A stretch of DNA of 64,000 bases from assembly GCF_030376605.1 (NCBI RefSeq), contig NZ_JARRAE010000004.1, positions 186,001 through 250,000 of the forward strand, written 5' to 3'. How positions within the stretch are numbered: the stretch's first letter is position 1; every line of letters starts with the position of its first letter. Below, one piece after another: positions 1 to 8,309 of the stretch. Under the pieces are notes generated by a model. It did no database searches. It was not told the origin of the DNA and was given only the letters and a program-made list of their open reading frames with translations. Position numbers and translations under genes: made by a program. Source of the stretch: Pseudochrobactrum sp. sp1633. GTDB lineage: Bacteria > Pseudomonadota > Alphaproteobacteria > Rhizobiales > Rhizobiaceae.

Positions 1-645
1 GCACCAAATGCCGGAAAATCCAGTCTGATGAATTTATTGGCGGCACGTGATGTGGCTATTATCTCTGACGAAGCCGGTACAACGCGTGATCTTCTTGAAG
101 TGAAGCTAAATTTGAATGGTGTTGCAACTTATGTAACAGACACAGCCGGCATTCGCGAAACGACCGGAAAGGTTGAACAAATTGGTATTCAGCGCGCGAT
201 GGATAAAGCAGCAGAAGCCGATTTAATTTTATATATTGAAGATATCTCTGATCCTATAATCGTAGACATCTTCGAATTTCAAACAGATATCTGGACGATT
301 GGAAACAAAGCCGATCTTAAATCTGAAAATACACCAAGCTATGATTATCTGATTTCAACCAAGAACAATGAAGGCATTAATAACCTTTTGGATAATTTGT
401 GCACTTACATTACTGATAAGACTAAACTTCAAAACGACGTCGTTCCTACGCGTCGCAGACACATTGATTTATTAAATCAGTGCAAATCTGAAATTGAAAC
501 AGCCGTTAAATCAGAAGCCCTACCTCTGGAATTAAGAGCTGAAAATCTACGTATCGCCTCTCAGCATCTTGGAAAAATCACCGGTGACGTAGATGTCGAG
601 GATATCCTCGATCTCGTATTCTCTCAATTCTGTATTGGAAAATGA
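1..645 (+). CDS. mnmE: tRNA uridine-5-carboxymethylaminomethyl(34) synthesis GTPase MnmE, 3' part
   Basis: The gene is cut by the window start; 214 C-terminal residues are visible. MnmE is a potassium-activated GTPase that works with MnmG to place carboxymethylaminomethyl groups on wobble U34 of some tRNAs. The reading frame opens inside the G1 loop (NAGKSS), followed by G2 (TTRD), G3 (DTAG) and G4 (NKAD, residues 102-105). It ends with the family's C-terminal FCIGK, whose cysteine is needed for modification. The stop codon TGA at 643-645 is also the first three bases of a parS-like site. mnmG follows in the same direction. The mnmE-mnmG pairing is typical of alphaproteobacterial partition loci. 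Confidence 0.97.
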   Translation, partial: APNAGKSSLMNLLAARDVAIISDEAGTTRDLLEVKLNLNGVATYVTDTAGIRETTGKVEQIGIQRAMDKAAEADLILYIEDISDPIIVDIFEFQTDIWTIGNKADLKSENTPSYDYLISTKNNEGINNLLDNLCTYITDKTKLQNDVVPTRRRHIDLLNQCKSEIETAVKSEALPLELRAENLRIASQHLGKITGDVDVEDILDLVFSQFCIGK

Positions 646-658
646 TTCACGTGAAACA
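643..658. promoter_or_regulatory. parS: parS-like ParB site 1 (one mismatch)
   Basis: TGATTCACGTGAAACA differs from the palindromic parS consensus TGTTTCACGTGAAACA at one position. It overlaps the mnmE stop codon. ParB (4295-5173) is the expected ligand. Confidence 0.8.
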
Positions 659-692
659 AATTTCATGATATAGCCTGATCAACAATCAGAGA

Positions 693-708
693 TGTTTCAC
701 GTGAAACA
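693..708. promoter_or_regulatory. parS: parS site 2 (perfect)
   Basis: This is a perfect 16-bp palindromic parS, TGTTTCACGTGAAACA, in the mnmE-mnmG intergenic region. ParB loads here as a CTP-dependent clamp and spreads. Confidence 0.95.
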
Positions 709-732
709 TTCTGTGGAATCTAAAAACACAAA

Positions 733-760
733 TTGACTCAATCATATTATTCTGAGTCAA
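733..760. repeat. 8-bp inverted repeat in the mnmG leader
   Basis: ttgactca (733-740) and tgagtcaa (753-760) are perfect reverse complements separated by 12 AT-rich bases. It lies between parS sites 2 and 3. No T-run follows, so it looks more like an operator or RNA hairpin than a terminator. Confidence 0.45.
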
Positions 761-833
761 CAGATTCCCATTTATGAAATTCTTGTTCACTCTCGAGTTA
801 TGTGTTCCCTTTTTAGAGAGAACATGAGAATGA

Positions 834-849
834 TGATTCACGTGAAACC
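834..849. promoter_or_regulatory. parS: parS-like ParB site 3 (two mismatches)
   Basis: TGATTCACGTGAAACC keeps the CACGTG core and one full half-site and has two mismatches to the consensus. It lies about 20 bases before the mnmG start. Confidence 0.65.
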
Positions 850-870
850 AAACAAGTTTTGGATATGATT

Positions 871-2760
871 ATGACAGGTTTTTACGACGTCATTGTTATT
901 GGTGGTGGTCATGCAGGCACAGAAGCTGCCGCAGCATCAGCAAGAACAGGCGCTAAAACTGCTTTAGTAACGCATCATTTTGATACAATAGGTGTTATGT
1001 CCTGTAATCCTGCCATTGGCGGATTAGGGAAGGGACAGCTTGTTCGTGAAATAGATGCTCTTGATGGCTTGATGGGTAAGGCTGCTGATCAGGCCGGCAT
1101 TCAATTTCGTTTATTGAATCGTCGTAAAGGTCCTGCAGTTCGCGGCCCGCGTACTCAAGCAGATCGTAAATTATATCGTCTGGCTATTCAAAGTTTCATC
1201 AGAGATCAAGAAAACCTCACTGTTATTGAAGGCGGCGCGGCAGATATTCTCGTTGAGAATGGTACAGTCAAAGCTGTTCAGCTGATGGATGGTACAGTTA
1301 TCAATTGTGCTTCTGTAGTGCTGACAAGCGGTACATTCTTGAACGGTCTTATTCATATTGGTGAAAAAACTATCCCTGCCGGACGCATGGGTGAAAAACC
1401 GGCTCTGGGGCTATCTGAACGTCTAATTGGTTTGGGCTTTGCCTTAGGCCGTTTAAAAACCGGTACACCTTGCCGTATTGATGGCAAGACAATTGACTGG
1501 GCAAGTCTGGATAAACAATCCGCAGATGAAGATCCGGTACCGTTTTCTATGATGACGGATAAGATCACTGTACCGCAGATTGATTGCGGAATTACGCGCA
1601 CCACAGATGCCACGCATCAATTGATCCGTGATAACATTCATCGCTCGGCAATGTATTCAGGGAATATTGAAGGTATTGGTCCGCGCTATTGCCCATCGAT
1701 TGAGGATAAAATCGTCAAATTCGGTGACCGTGATGGACATCAGATTTTTCTGGAACCGGAGGGTCTCGATGATGATACGGTTTATCCGAATGGCATTTCG
1801 ACCAGTCTGCCTGAAGATGTTCAGCTTGGTATTTTGAAAACCATACCCGGGTTGGAACATGCTAAAATGTTGCAGCCTGGTTATGCGATTGAATATGACT
1901 TTATTGATCCGCGTGAATTGACCCGTAGTCTTGAAACACGACGTGTTCAAGGCTTGTTTCTGGCAGGACAGATTAACGGTACTACCGGTTATGAAGAGGC
2001 TGGCGCACAAGGCTTGCTTGCCGGTATCAATGCTTCGCGCCGTGCCAGTGGTAGTGAACCGGTTATCCTGCAACGTACAGAAGCCTATATTGGTGTGATG
2101 ATCGATGATCTGACAGCGCGTGGTGTCAGTGAACCTTACCGCATGTTTACATCGCGCGCTGAGTTCAGACTTTCGCTTCGTGCAGATAATGCTGATAGCC
2201 GCTTGACACCGTTGGGTGAAACATGGGGGCTTATTGGTTCAGCGCGGCAAACACGGTTTAATGAGAGAAAGCAGGAACTGGATCAGGCGAGGGAGCTTGC
2301 TCAATCGCTGTCGATTACGCCGAATGCAGCGGCCGGTTTCGGTTTAAATCTCAACAAAGACGGAGTTCGCCGCACGCTCTATGATCTTCTTTCTTATCCG
2401 GATATTAATCTCGAGCGCCTCACAGAAGTTTGGCCTGAGCTTTCTGGTCTGTCTTCGGCGACAAAAGAAGCTTTGGAAATTGAAGCGCAATATTCCGTTT
2501 ATCTGGACAGACAGACGGCTGATATTGCAGTGATGGAACGCGAAGAGCAGTTGATTATTCCGCAGTCAATTCAATTTTCAACAATTTCTGGTCTTTCACT
2601 TGAGCTCAAGCAAAAGCTTGAAAAGCGTCTGCCTTCAAATATTGCTGAAGCGCAAAGAATTGAGGGGATGACTCCTGCGGCAATCGCATTATTGATAACA
2701 CATATCCGCAGGCATGGTATTGCACAGGATATTTCGGGTGATTTGGCAAAACCAGCATGA
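871..2760 (+). CDS. mnmG: tRNA uridine-5-carboxymethylaminomethyl(34) synthesis enzyme MnmG (GidA)
   Basis: MnmG is the FAD- and NADH-dependent partner of MnmE in modifying tRNA wobble uridine. The N-terminus carries the dinucleotide-binding motif [10 protein letters not shown], then the SCNPAIGG segment, and the C-terminal helical domain that docks MnmE is present. The 629-residue length is normal for the family. I chose ATG 871 because it leaves the usual short lead before GGGHAG. TTG 859 and ATG 865 are in frame, and no upstream ribosome-binding site decides between them. The stop codon overlaps the rsmG start by four bases, so the two are translationally coupled. Confidence 0.97.
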   Translation: MTGFYDVIVIGGGHAGTEAAAASARTGAKTALVTHHFDTIGVMSCNPAIGGLGKGQLVREIDALDGLMGKAADQAGIQFRLLNRRKGPAVRGPRTQADRKLYRLAIQSFIRDQENLTVIEGGAADILVENGTVKAVQLMDGTVINCASVVLTSGTFLNGLIHIGEKTIPAGRMGEKPALGLSERLIGLGFALGRLKTGTPCRIDGKTIDWASLDKQSADEDPVPFSMMTDKITVPQIDCGITRTTDATHQLIRDNIHRSAMYSGNIEGIGPRYCPSIEDKIVKFGDRDGHQIFLEPEGLDDDTVYPNGISTSLPEDVQLGILKTIPGLEHAKMLQPGYAIEYDFIDPRELTRSLETRRVQGLFLAGQINGTTGYEEAGAQGLLAGINASRRASGSEPVILQRTEAYIGVMIDDLTARGVSEPYRMFTSRAEFRLSLRADNADSRLTPLGETWGLIGSARQTRFNERKQELDQARELAQSLSITPNAAAGFGLNLNKDGVRRTLYDLLSYPDINLERLTEVWPELSGLSSATKEALEIEAQYSVYLDRQTADIAVMEREEQLIIPQSIQFSTISGLSLELKQKLEKRLPSNIAEAQRIEGMTPAAIALLITHIRRHGIAQDISGDLAKPA

Positions 2761-3389
2761 CAAAAGATAAATATTTTGATTCACTGAAACAAATATACCC
2801 ATCTGTTTCACGTGAAACAGCCGATGATCTGATTGGTTTTGAAATACTGTTCAAAAAGTGGTCTAAAGCAATCAATCTGGCTTCGCCAAATACACTGGAA
2901 ACGCTATGGGAGCGCCATATTCTTGATAGTGTTCAGCTTTTTAAACTGGCATCGCAAGCAAAACATTGGTTGGATTTAGGTTCAGGTGGTGGCTTTCCAG
3001 GTGTTGTGCTGGCAATTATGCTGAAACAGACGAGTGGATCTATTCGTTTGGTTGAGAGTAATAGTAAAAAATCAGCATTTCTCAGAAATGCATTGGCTCA
3101 ATTTCGTGCTCCCGGGCAAGTTATAAATGCCAGAATCGAAAGCTGTTATGAGCAGGTTCAAGTTCCGGAAATTATAACAGCCAGAGCCTTGGCTTCATTG
3201 GATAAACTCTTTGAGCTGACTGAGCCGTGGATGACTAAGGGTGCTAAAGCGTTGTTTCAAAAGGGACGTGATTATCAACGCGAGATTGATGAAAGCCTGC
3301 CGAACTGGAAATTTGATCTGGTACGGCATGAAAGCGCGATAGAAGCAGATTCTGTCATTCTGGAAATTAGTAATTTACAGCGTCGTTGA
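2757..3389 (+). CDS. rsmG: 16S rRNA (guanine(527)-N(7))-methyltransferase RsmG (GidB)
   Basis: RsmG uses S-adenosylmethionine to methylate N7 of G527 in 16S rRNA; loss gives low-level streptomycin resistance in other bacteria. The 210-residue protein has the Rossmann SAM-binding motif [10 protein letters not shown] around residues 71-80. It starts inside the mnmG stop codon (ATGA overlap). Near the N-terminus the peptide VSRET is encoded by a perfect parS site (2804-2819), so this stretch serves both protein and partitioning. The gene is AT-rich compared with genes further along. Confidence 0.96.
   Translation: MTKDKYFDSLKQIYPSVSRETADDLIGFEILFKKWSKAINLASPNTLETLWERHILDSVQLFKLASQAKHWLDLGSGGGFPGVVLAIMLKQTSGSIRLVESNSKKSAFLRNALAQFRAPGQVINARIESCYEQVQVPEIITARALASLDKLFELTEPWMTKGAKALFQKGRDYQREIDESLPNWKFDLVRHESAIEADSVILEISNLQRR
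2804..2819. promoter_or_regulatory. parS: parS site 4 (perfect), inside rsmG
   Basis: A perfect TGTTTCACGTGAAACA sits within the rsmG coding sequence, about 640 bases before parA, and encodes the VSRET peptide. Confidence 0.95.
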
Positions 3390-3442
3390 ATGGTCTTGGC
3401 ATTGAATGAGCATTAAAACGGAAGTTATTCGGGACAATTATT

Positions 3443-4243
3443 ATGAATAACAGAACACGGATTATAACGATCGCGAACCAGAAAGGCGGAGTGGGTAAAA
3501 CCACAACTGCCATTAATCTGGCAACTGCATTGGCTGCAATCGGTGAAAATGTATTGATTGTTGATCTCGATCCGCAGGGCAATGCCAGCACTGGACTTGG
3601 TGTCGATCGCAAAAATCGCCCATTATCGTCCTATGATGTGCTGACTCAGAGCGCTTCAGTACCTGAAGCAGCTATAGCGACAGATGTGCCTAATCTCTAT
3701 CTGGTTGCATCGACGCTGGATTTGCTTGGTATTGAAATGGAAATTTCCAATGCGCCGGACAGAACCAGACGCTTGCGTGATGCATTACGCTTTGATTCAG
3801 GTATTGCTGATCATTTTAGCTATATTTTGATTGATTGCCCGCCATCACTTAATCTTCTGACGTTGAATGCTATGGCCGCTGCAGACTCTGTTCTGGTACC
3901 GTTACAATGCGAATTCTTCGCTTTGGAAGGTCTCAGCCAGCTGCTTGAAACCGTCAATCAGGTTCGCAATTCACTGAATCCTGAATTGTCTATTCAGGGC
4001 GTTGTTCTGACAATGTATGACAGCCGTAATAATCTGGCCAATCAGGTTGTTGATGATGTTCGCGCATTCATGGGCGAAAAAGTCTATCGCACGGTTATTC
4101 CGCGTAATGTGCGAGTTTCAGAAGCGCCGTCACACGGCAAACCAGCAATTCTATATGATTTGAAATGCGCGGGAAGTCAGGCTTATCTTCAGTTGGCTTC
4201 CGAAGTGATCCAGCGGGAACGCCAGCTTCGCACCGCAGCATGA
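3443..4243 (+). CDS. parA: Chromosome-partitioning ATPase ParA
   Basis: ParA is a Walker-type ATPase that binds the nucleoid non-specifically as an ATP dimer and drives movement of ParB-parS complexes. The deviant Walker A motif KGGVGKT is at residues 14-20, with the signature lysine K15 replaced in position by the KGG start of the loop. The Walker B region (YILIDCPPSL) lies near residue 130. The 266-residue length without an N-terminal helix-turn-helix marks a chromosomal Soj-type ParA, not a plasmid type Ia ParA. parB follows 51 bases downstream in the same direction. The surrounding parS sites support a complete ParABS system. Confidence 0.97.
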   Translation: MNNRTRIITIANQKGGVGKTTTAINLATALAAIGENVLIVDLDPQGNASTGLGVDRKNRPLSSYDVLTQSASVPEAAIATDVPNLYLVASTLDLLGIEMEISNAPDRTRRLRDALRFDSGIADHFSYILIDCPPSLNLLTLNAMAAADSVLVPLQCEFFALEGLSQLLETVNQVRNSLNPELSIQGVVLTMYDSRNNLANQVVDDVRAFMGEKVYRTVIPRNVRVSEAPSHGKPAILYDLKCAGSQAYLQLASEVIQRERQLRTAA

Positions 4244-4294
4244 AACTGAATATTCGATTCGAATACGTAACAATTTGCAGAAAGCATTCAACTG

Positions 4295-5173
4295 ATGAAC
4301 GATGATCCTTCAAAAAAGCGTCTTGGTCGCGGTCTGGCAGCTCTGATTGGGGATATCGACCGGCCTGTGGAAGAACGCAAGGCACCGGTTCCGCTTGAAC
4401 GTTATGTGCCTATTGAATTTGTGAGCCGCAATCCGCGTAACCCACGCCGCATTTTTACGGAAGCTGAGCTGGAAGATCTGGCGCAGTCCATTCGTGAACA
4501 TGGCATTGTACAGCCGATTGTTGTGCGTCCGGCACCGGAAAATCGTGAGCACTTTGAGCTGATTGCCGGTGAACGTCGCTGGCGTGCAGCGCAGCGTGCT
4601 GGTTTAACTGAAATTCCGGTTATCATGCGCGATGTTGATGATCGTGTTGCTCTTGAGCTGGCAATTATCGAGAACGTACAGCGTGCGGATCTGAACCCTG
4701 TTGAAGAAGCAATGGGCTATCAGCTGCTGATTGATGAACATGATTATACGCAGGCTGATCTGGCACAGGTTATCGGTAAGAGCCGTAGCCATGTTGCGAA
4801 TACGCTGCGTCTTTTGAAACTGCCTGCAGAAGTTCAGGGGCTGATTAATGATGGTGCATTGACTGCCGGTCATGCGCGGACATTGATTACAATGGAAAAT
4901 CCGCAGGCTGTTGCAGAGCGTATTGTTAAAGAAGGTTTGTCTGTGCGTCAGGTTGAGGCTTTGTCTCAGGCTGAGAGCAAAGGCATTCCGGCAGTTAAAG
5001 CAGAGCGTGCACCTGTTGAAAAAGATGCTGATACACGGGCATTAGAAAAACTGCTTTCTGATGTAACCGGCATGAAAGTTGAAATTAACCACCGTGATCG
5101 TGGTGGTGAGGTTCGTATCCGTTATAGTTCACTTGAACAATTGGATGAGATTTGCCGCCGTTTACAAAGCTAA
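4295..5173 (+). CDS. parB: Chromosome-partitioning protein ParB (parS-binding CTPase)
   Basis: ParB binds parS, hydrolyses CTP to form a sliding clamp, and couples the origin region to ParA. The N-terminal segment KKRLGRGLAALIGD is the conserved ParA-interacting region. The CTP-binding motif GERRWRAAQ is near residues 91-99. The helix-turn-helix with YTQADLAQVIGKSRSHVAN lies near residues 150-168, and the C-terminal dimerisation segment is present. At 292 residues it is of normal length. A strong intrinsic terminator follows the stop codon. Confidence 0.97.
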   Translation: MNDDPSKKRLGRGLAALIGDIDRPVEERKAPVPLERYVPIEFVSRNPRNPRRIFTEAELEDLAQSIREHGIVQPIVVRPAPENREHFELIAGERRWRAAQRAGLTEIPVIMRDVDDRVALELAIIENVQRADLNPVEEAMGYQLLIDEHDYTQADLAQVIGKSRSHVANTLRLLKLPAEVQGLINDGALTAGHARTLITMENPQAVAERIVKEGLSVRQVEALSQAESKGIPAVKAERAPVEKDADTRALEKLLSDVTGMKVEINHRDRGGEVRIRYSSLEQLDEICRRLQS

Positions 5174-5194
5174 TATATTAAAATTAATAAGAAT

Positions 5195-5219
5195 AGCCGG
5201 TCTTAGTACCGGCTTTTTT
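5195..5219 (+). terminator. Intrinsic terminator after parB
   Basis: agccggt (5195-5201) pairs perfectly with accggct (5208-5214) around a six-base loop and is followed by a T-run. It ends the parAB transcript before convergent holA. Confidence 0.88.
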
Positions 5220-5231
5220 ATTAGTAAAAAT

Positions 5232-6278
5232 TTATCGTCTTTGTTTATTTCTTATTGCTTCTACGGTTAGCGCAATAAAAGCTTGCCTGATAATGGCAGT
5301 GGAGAGGGCGGCATTCTGGCGGCTTTCCAGAACGGTACGTTGAAGTCTGTCTGCAACGCGAATGAGTGAAGCGAGGCTCCAAAGCCCTAAAGCTGTCTCA
5401 ACCAGTTTTTTCCGTGCAAAGAAAATCGGTGGTTTGGCGGAATTCACCACAAGACCGGCCGGTTTGTTCTCAGCTTCCATACTATAGCGTAAACTCTGCA
5501 ATTGGCTGAACTGGCGGATGGCGGAATTGACAAGCAGGAAAGGGTGCGTGCCGGTATTGACCACGCGGTCAAAGGCAATGTTGAACTTTGGCAGATCACC
5601 GATCAAGACGGCGTCAATGACTTCATCCTGAGAAAGAGCGGCAACATCGCCGACAGATTCCCGTACATCCTCAAGCTCAATGCGCTGCTGACCGCGCGCA
5701 TAGAGACAAAGTTTTTCAAGCTCACCACGGGTTGCAAGACGATCACCACCAAGGCTCATGCGCAGAAACTGACGGGCATCCCCGGAGATTTGCAGATTAT
5801 TGGCAAGTAGAACATCATCAATCAACCCATCGATGCCGCGTGCATCATCGCTATAGCAAGGCAGAGCCATCGCTGTGGCGCCGTTTTCTACATTGGTGCG
5901 CAGGGCTGCCCCTTTTTTCAGATCGCCAGCCTCAATCAAAATATAGGTATCCTGAGGCGGTTCAGAAATCAGGTTTTTTACAGCTTCGGCCAGATTTTTT
6001 TGCGCCGAAGCATTTTTAATCCAGATCAGGCGGTTACCGCCGAACATGGAAATGGTTCTGGCTTCATCAATCAGGCGGGCAGGATCCTTGTCGATTTCAT
6101 CCGCTTCAATACGCAAAACGGCAAAAGGATCATCCAGAGGCAGGCCTGTGAGCTTTGCGAGTTTTGCACCGCGCTCACTGACAAGACCTTTGTCCGGACC
6201 ATAGAGCAGGATTACCGTACCGGTTTGAGCCGGACGCGCGAGAAACCCGTCAACTTCATGTGCTTTTTTCTGTGCCAT
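5232..6278 (-). CDS. holA: DNA polymerase III delta subunit HolA
   Basis: HolA is the clamp-loader subunit that opens the beta clamp during replication. The 348-residue product fits the family. It has the N-terminal AAA+-like fold without a working P-loop (for example TVILLYGPDKGLVSERG near the start), a middle segment containing ISMFGGNRLIWIKN, and an alpha-helical C-terminal collar domain. It is convergent with parB, which is the usual neighbour order in rhizobia. In many relatives lptE and leuS lie upstream of holA; here that position is taken by an ABC transporter. Confidence 0.93.
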   Translation of the reverse strand: MAQKKAHEVDGFLARPAQTGTVILLYGPDKGLVSERGAKLAKLTGLPLDDPFAVLRIEADEIDKDPARLIDEARTISMFGGNRLIWIKNASAQKNLAEAVKNLISEPPQDTYILIEAGDLKKGAALRTNVENGATAMALPCYSDDARGIDGLIDDVLLANNLQISGDARQFLRMSLGGDRLATRGELEKLCLYARGQQRIELEDVRESVGDVAALSQDEVIDAVLIGDLPKFNIAFDRVVNTGTHPFLLVNSAIRQFSQLQSLRYSMEAENKPAGLVVNSAKPPIFFARKKLVETALGLWSLASLIRVADRLQRTVLESRQNAALSTAIIRQAFIALTVEAIRNKQRR

Positions 6279-6334
6279 AAGTCTGCTTACAACAAAGGCA
6301 GCTAAAGTGAAATCTGTGTTTCAGTTTTCAAATA

Positions 6335-6363
6335 AAAATGCCGCGGGATGAGCGCGGCATTTT
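6335..6363 (-). terminator. Intrinsic terminator for the ABC ATPase gene
   Basis: A perfect 11-bp stem (6335-6345 with 6353-6363) closes a seven-base loop. Read on the minus strand it ends in a T-run, just after the stop codon of the ATPase gene. Confidence 0.85.
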
Positions 6364-6385
6364 CAATTTCAGTTTTCAGATTACC

Positions 6386-7180
6386 TTACTGGATCAGCAG
6401 GGCATCATCATCAAGCGTTTCACCACGGACTTTCTTGAACATATCAATCAGATCTTTAACGGTGAGGTTTTTACGCTCATCGCCGGAAACATCGAGAATG
6501 ATATTGCCGCCATGAAGCATGATGGTGCGTGTGCCGAAATCCAGCGCCTGCTGCATTGAATGCGTTACCATCAATGTGGTCAGTTTGTTTTCACTGACCA
6601 GCTTGTTCGTGAGTTTCATGATGAAATCTGCCATGCCCGGATCAAGCGCAGCAGTATGCTCATCAAGCAACAGGACTTCTGACTTGGTCAGTGTGGCCAT
6701 GATCAGAGACAGCGCCTGACGCTGACCACCGGAGAGCAGATCCATGCGATCCTGCACGCGGTTTTCCAGCCCGAGATTGAGACCGGCAATCCGCTCGCGG
6801 AACAGTTCGCGACGCGTATGATTGAGCGCATGGGAGAGGCCACGTCTTTGTCCGCGCATGGCTGCGAGGGCAAGATTTTCTTCGATCGACAATGCACCGC
6901 AACTGCCGGTCAGAGGATCCTGAAACACGCGTGCAACCATAGAGGCACGATCAGCCGTTGACTGTTTGGTGACATCTTTATTGCCGATCAGGATTTTACC
7001 CTCAGAGGCTTGGACGTCACCGGCGAGGGCGCCGAGCAGGGTCGATTTTCCCGCACCGTTGGAACCGATTACAGTAACAAAAGTCCCTTCTTCAATCATG
7101 AGATTGATCCCGGAAAGTGCCTGTTTCTGCAGGGGAGTTCCACGCCCGAAGATAACGCCCAGATTTGAAATATCAATCAT
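6386..7180 (-). CDS. ABC transporter ATP-binding protein (partner of an ABC_sub_bind-family binding protein)
   Basis: This is the cytoplasmic ATPase of an importer. Visible motifs are Walker A GSNGAGKS (39-46), a Q-loop (VFQDP, about 85-89), the signature LSGGQ (149-153), Walker B VLLLDE (169-174) and the H-loop histidine (H207). The start codon overlaps the permease stop codon (7177-7180), and a GGAGG ribosome-binding site lies before it, so the two are coupled. The 264-residue length suits a single-domain ATPase. A substrate cannot be read from the ATPase. A terminator follows directly. Confidence 0.92.
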   Translation of the reverse strand: MIDISNLGVIFGRGTPLQKQALSGINLMIEEGTFVTVIGSNGAGKSTLLGALAGDVQASEGKILIGNKDVTKQSTADRASMVARVFQDPLTGSCGALSIEENLALAAMRGQRRGLSHALNHTRRELFRERIAGLNLGLENRVQDRMDLLSGGQRQALSLIMATLTKSEVLLLDEHTAALDPGMADFIMKLTNKLVSENKLTTLMVTHSMQQALDFGTRTIMLHGGNIILDVSGDERKNLTVKDLIDMFKKVRGETLDDDALLIQ

Positions 7181-8058
7181 TTGGAAGCACCTCCGCGACG
7201 CAGGCGTGGCAGGATCAGTGCCAGTGTAACCAATACGGCTGTTGCCAGATTAAGGTCAGACGCTTTGAGCCCGATGAAATCACTGCTCAGCGCCAGCTGG
7301 ATGGCAATACGATAAAGAATAGAACCGATGATACAGCCGATCAGTGCCCAGAGCAGGAAGCGGGTTCGGAACAATGTTTCACCGATAATTACCGCAGCAA
7401 GACCGACAACAATTGTACCGACACCGGAGGTAACATCCGCAAAGCCGTTGGTTTGGGCAAATAAGGCACCACCAAGTGCAACCAGAGCATTGGACATTGC
7501 CATGCCGAGATAAATCTGGCGATCTGTCTTTACGCCCTGTGCCCGCGCCATGCGCGGATTGGCACCGGTTGCACGCATGGCCAGACCGATATTGCTTTCA
7601 AGAAAACGCCAGACCAGAAAAGCGGCAACAATAACAAGCACGCCTACGAAAAGCGGACGCACATAATATTCAGGAATACCCTGGCCATAGAATGGCGAGA
7701 TCATCGTATCCTGATTGATAAGTGCAACATTCGGCTTGCCCATCACACGCAAATTGACTGAGAAAAGTGCAGTCATGGTGAGGATGGAAGCCAGAAGATT
7801 AAGAATGCCGAAGCGGATATTTAATGTTGCTGTGACCAGTCCGGCAATAGCGCCCGCCATCATGGCAAACAGCGCAGCGAGCCAAGGATTGACACCGGCA
7901 ATAATAAGAACAGCGGTAACAGCGGCGCCGAGTGGAAAGGAACCATCCACAGTCAGATCTGGAAAATCAAGCACACGGAACGACAGATAGACGCCGAGAG
8001 CTACAAATGAAAAGACCAGACCTAATTCGACCGCACCCCAAAAAGCGATCAGACTCAC
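7177..8058 (-). CDS. ABC transporter permease, branched-chain/TrpY-like membrane subunit
   Basis: The protein is a multi-span inner-membrane permease of the type related to branched-chain amino acid and sugar permeases. About eight hydrophobic segments are visible, with the conserved-looking loop FRVLDFPDLTVDGSFPLGAA near the N-terminus and GANPRMARAQG in the middle, a coupling-helix-like region. I chose GTG 8058 because an AAGGAAC ribosome-binding site lies just before it and the first membrane segment follows at once. An ATG at 8109 would add 17 polar residues with no membrane character. It forms an overlapping pair with the ATPase gene. Confidence 0.88.
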   Translation of the reverse strand: MSLIAFWGAVELGLVFSFVALGVYLSFRVLDFPDLTVDGSFPLGAAVTAVLIIAGVNPWLAALFAMMAGAIAGLVTATLNIRFGILNLLASILTMTALFSVNLRVMGKPNVALINQDTMISPFYGQGIPEYYVRPLFVGVLVIVAAFLVWRFLESNIGLAMRATGANPRMARAQGVKTDRQIYLGMAMSNALVALGGALFAQTNGFADVTSGVGTIVVGLAAVIIGETLFRTRFLLWALIGCIIGSILYRIAIQLALSSDFIGLKASDLNLATAVLVTLALILPRLRRGGASK

Positions 8059-8226
8059 AATAAAGTTCCTTCGGCTTGTGCAGACGGCCGGCATTTTCAT
8101 GCGGGTCAATTACAGAATTTCTGCTCTGACCGGTCTGATAATACGGGGCAGCCTGCCTGTTGAAATCTGAGCATAATCCGCGTGGTGGCAATTACCGGAT
8201 ATGGATTATGCAAAGGAGATGATCAG

Positions 8227-8263
8227 GACATTCAGGCTGTTGTTGAAATAAAACCTGAATGTC
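8227..8263. repeat. Hairpin between the binding-protein gene and the permease gene
   Basis: gacattcagg (8227-8236) pairs with cctgaatgtc (8254-8263) around a 17-base loop. It sits between the stronger terminator at 8274-8300 and the permease gene and could stabilise or attenuate a read-through transcript. Confidence 0.5.
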
Positions 8264-8273
8264 TGATGATGAA

Positions 8274-8300
8274 AAACCGGTAAAGCAGCTTTACCGGTTT
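8274..8300 (-). terminator. Terminator-like hairpin after the binding-protein gene
   Basis: A perfect 12-bp stem (8274-8285 with 8289-8300) closes a three-base loop and is followed on the minus strand by a short T-run. It separates the abundant binding-protein message from the downstream permease-ATPase message. Confidence 0.85.
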
Positions 8301-8309
8301 GTATGCAGA

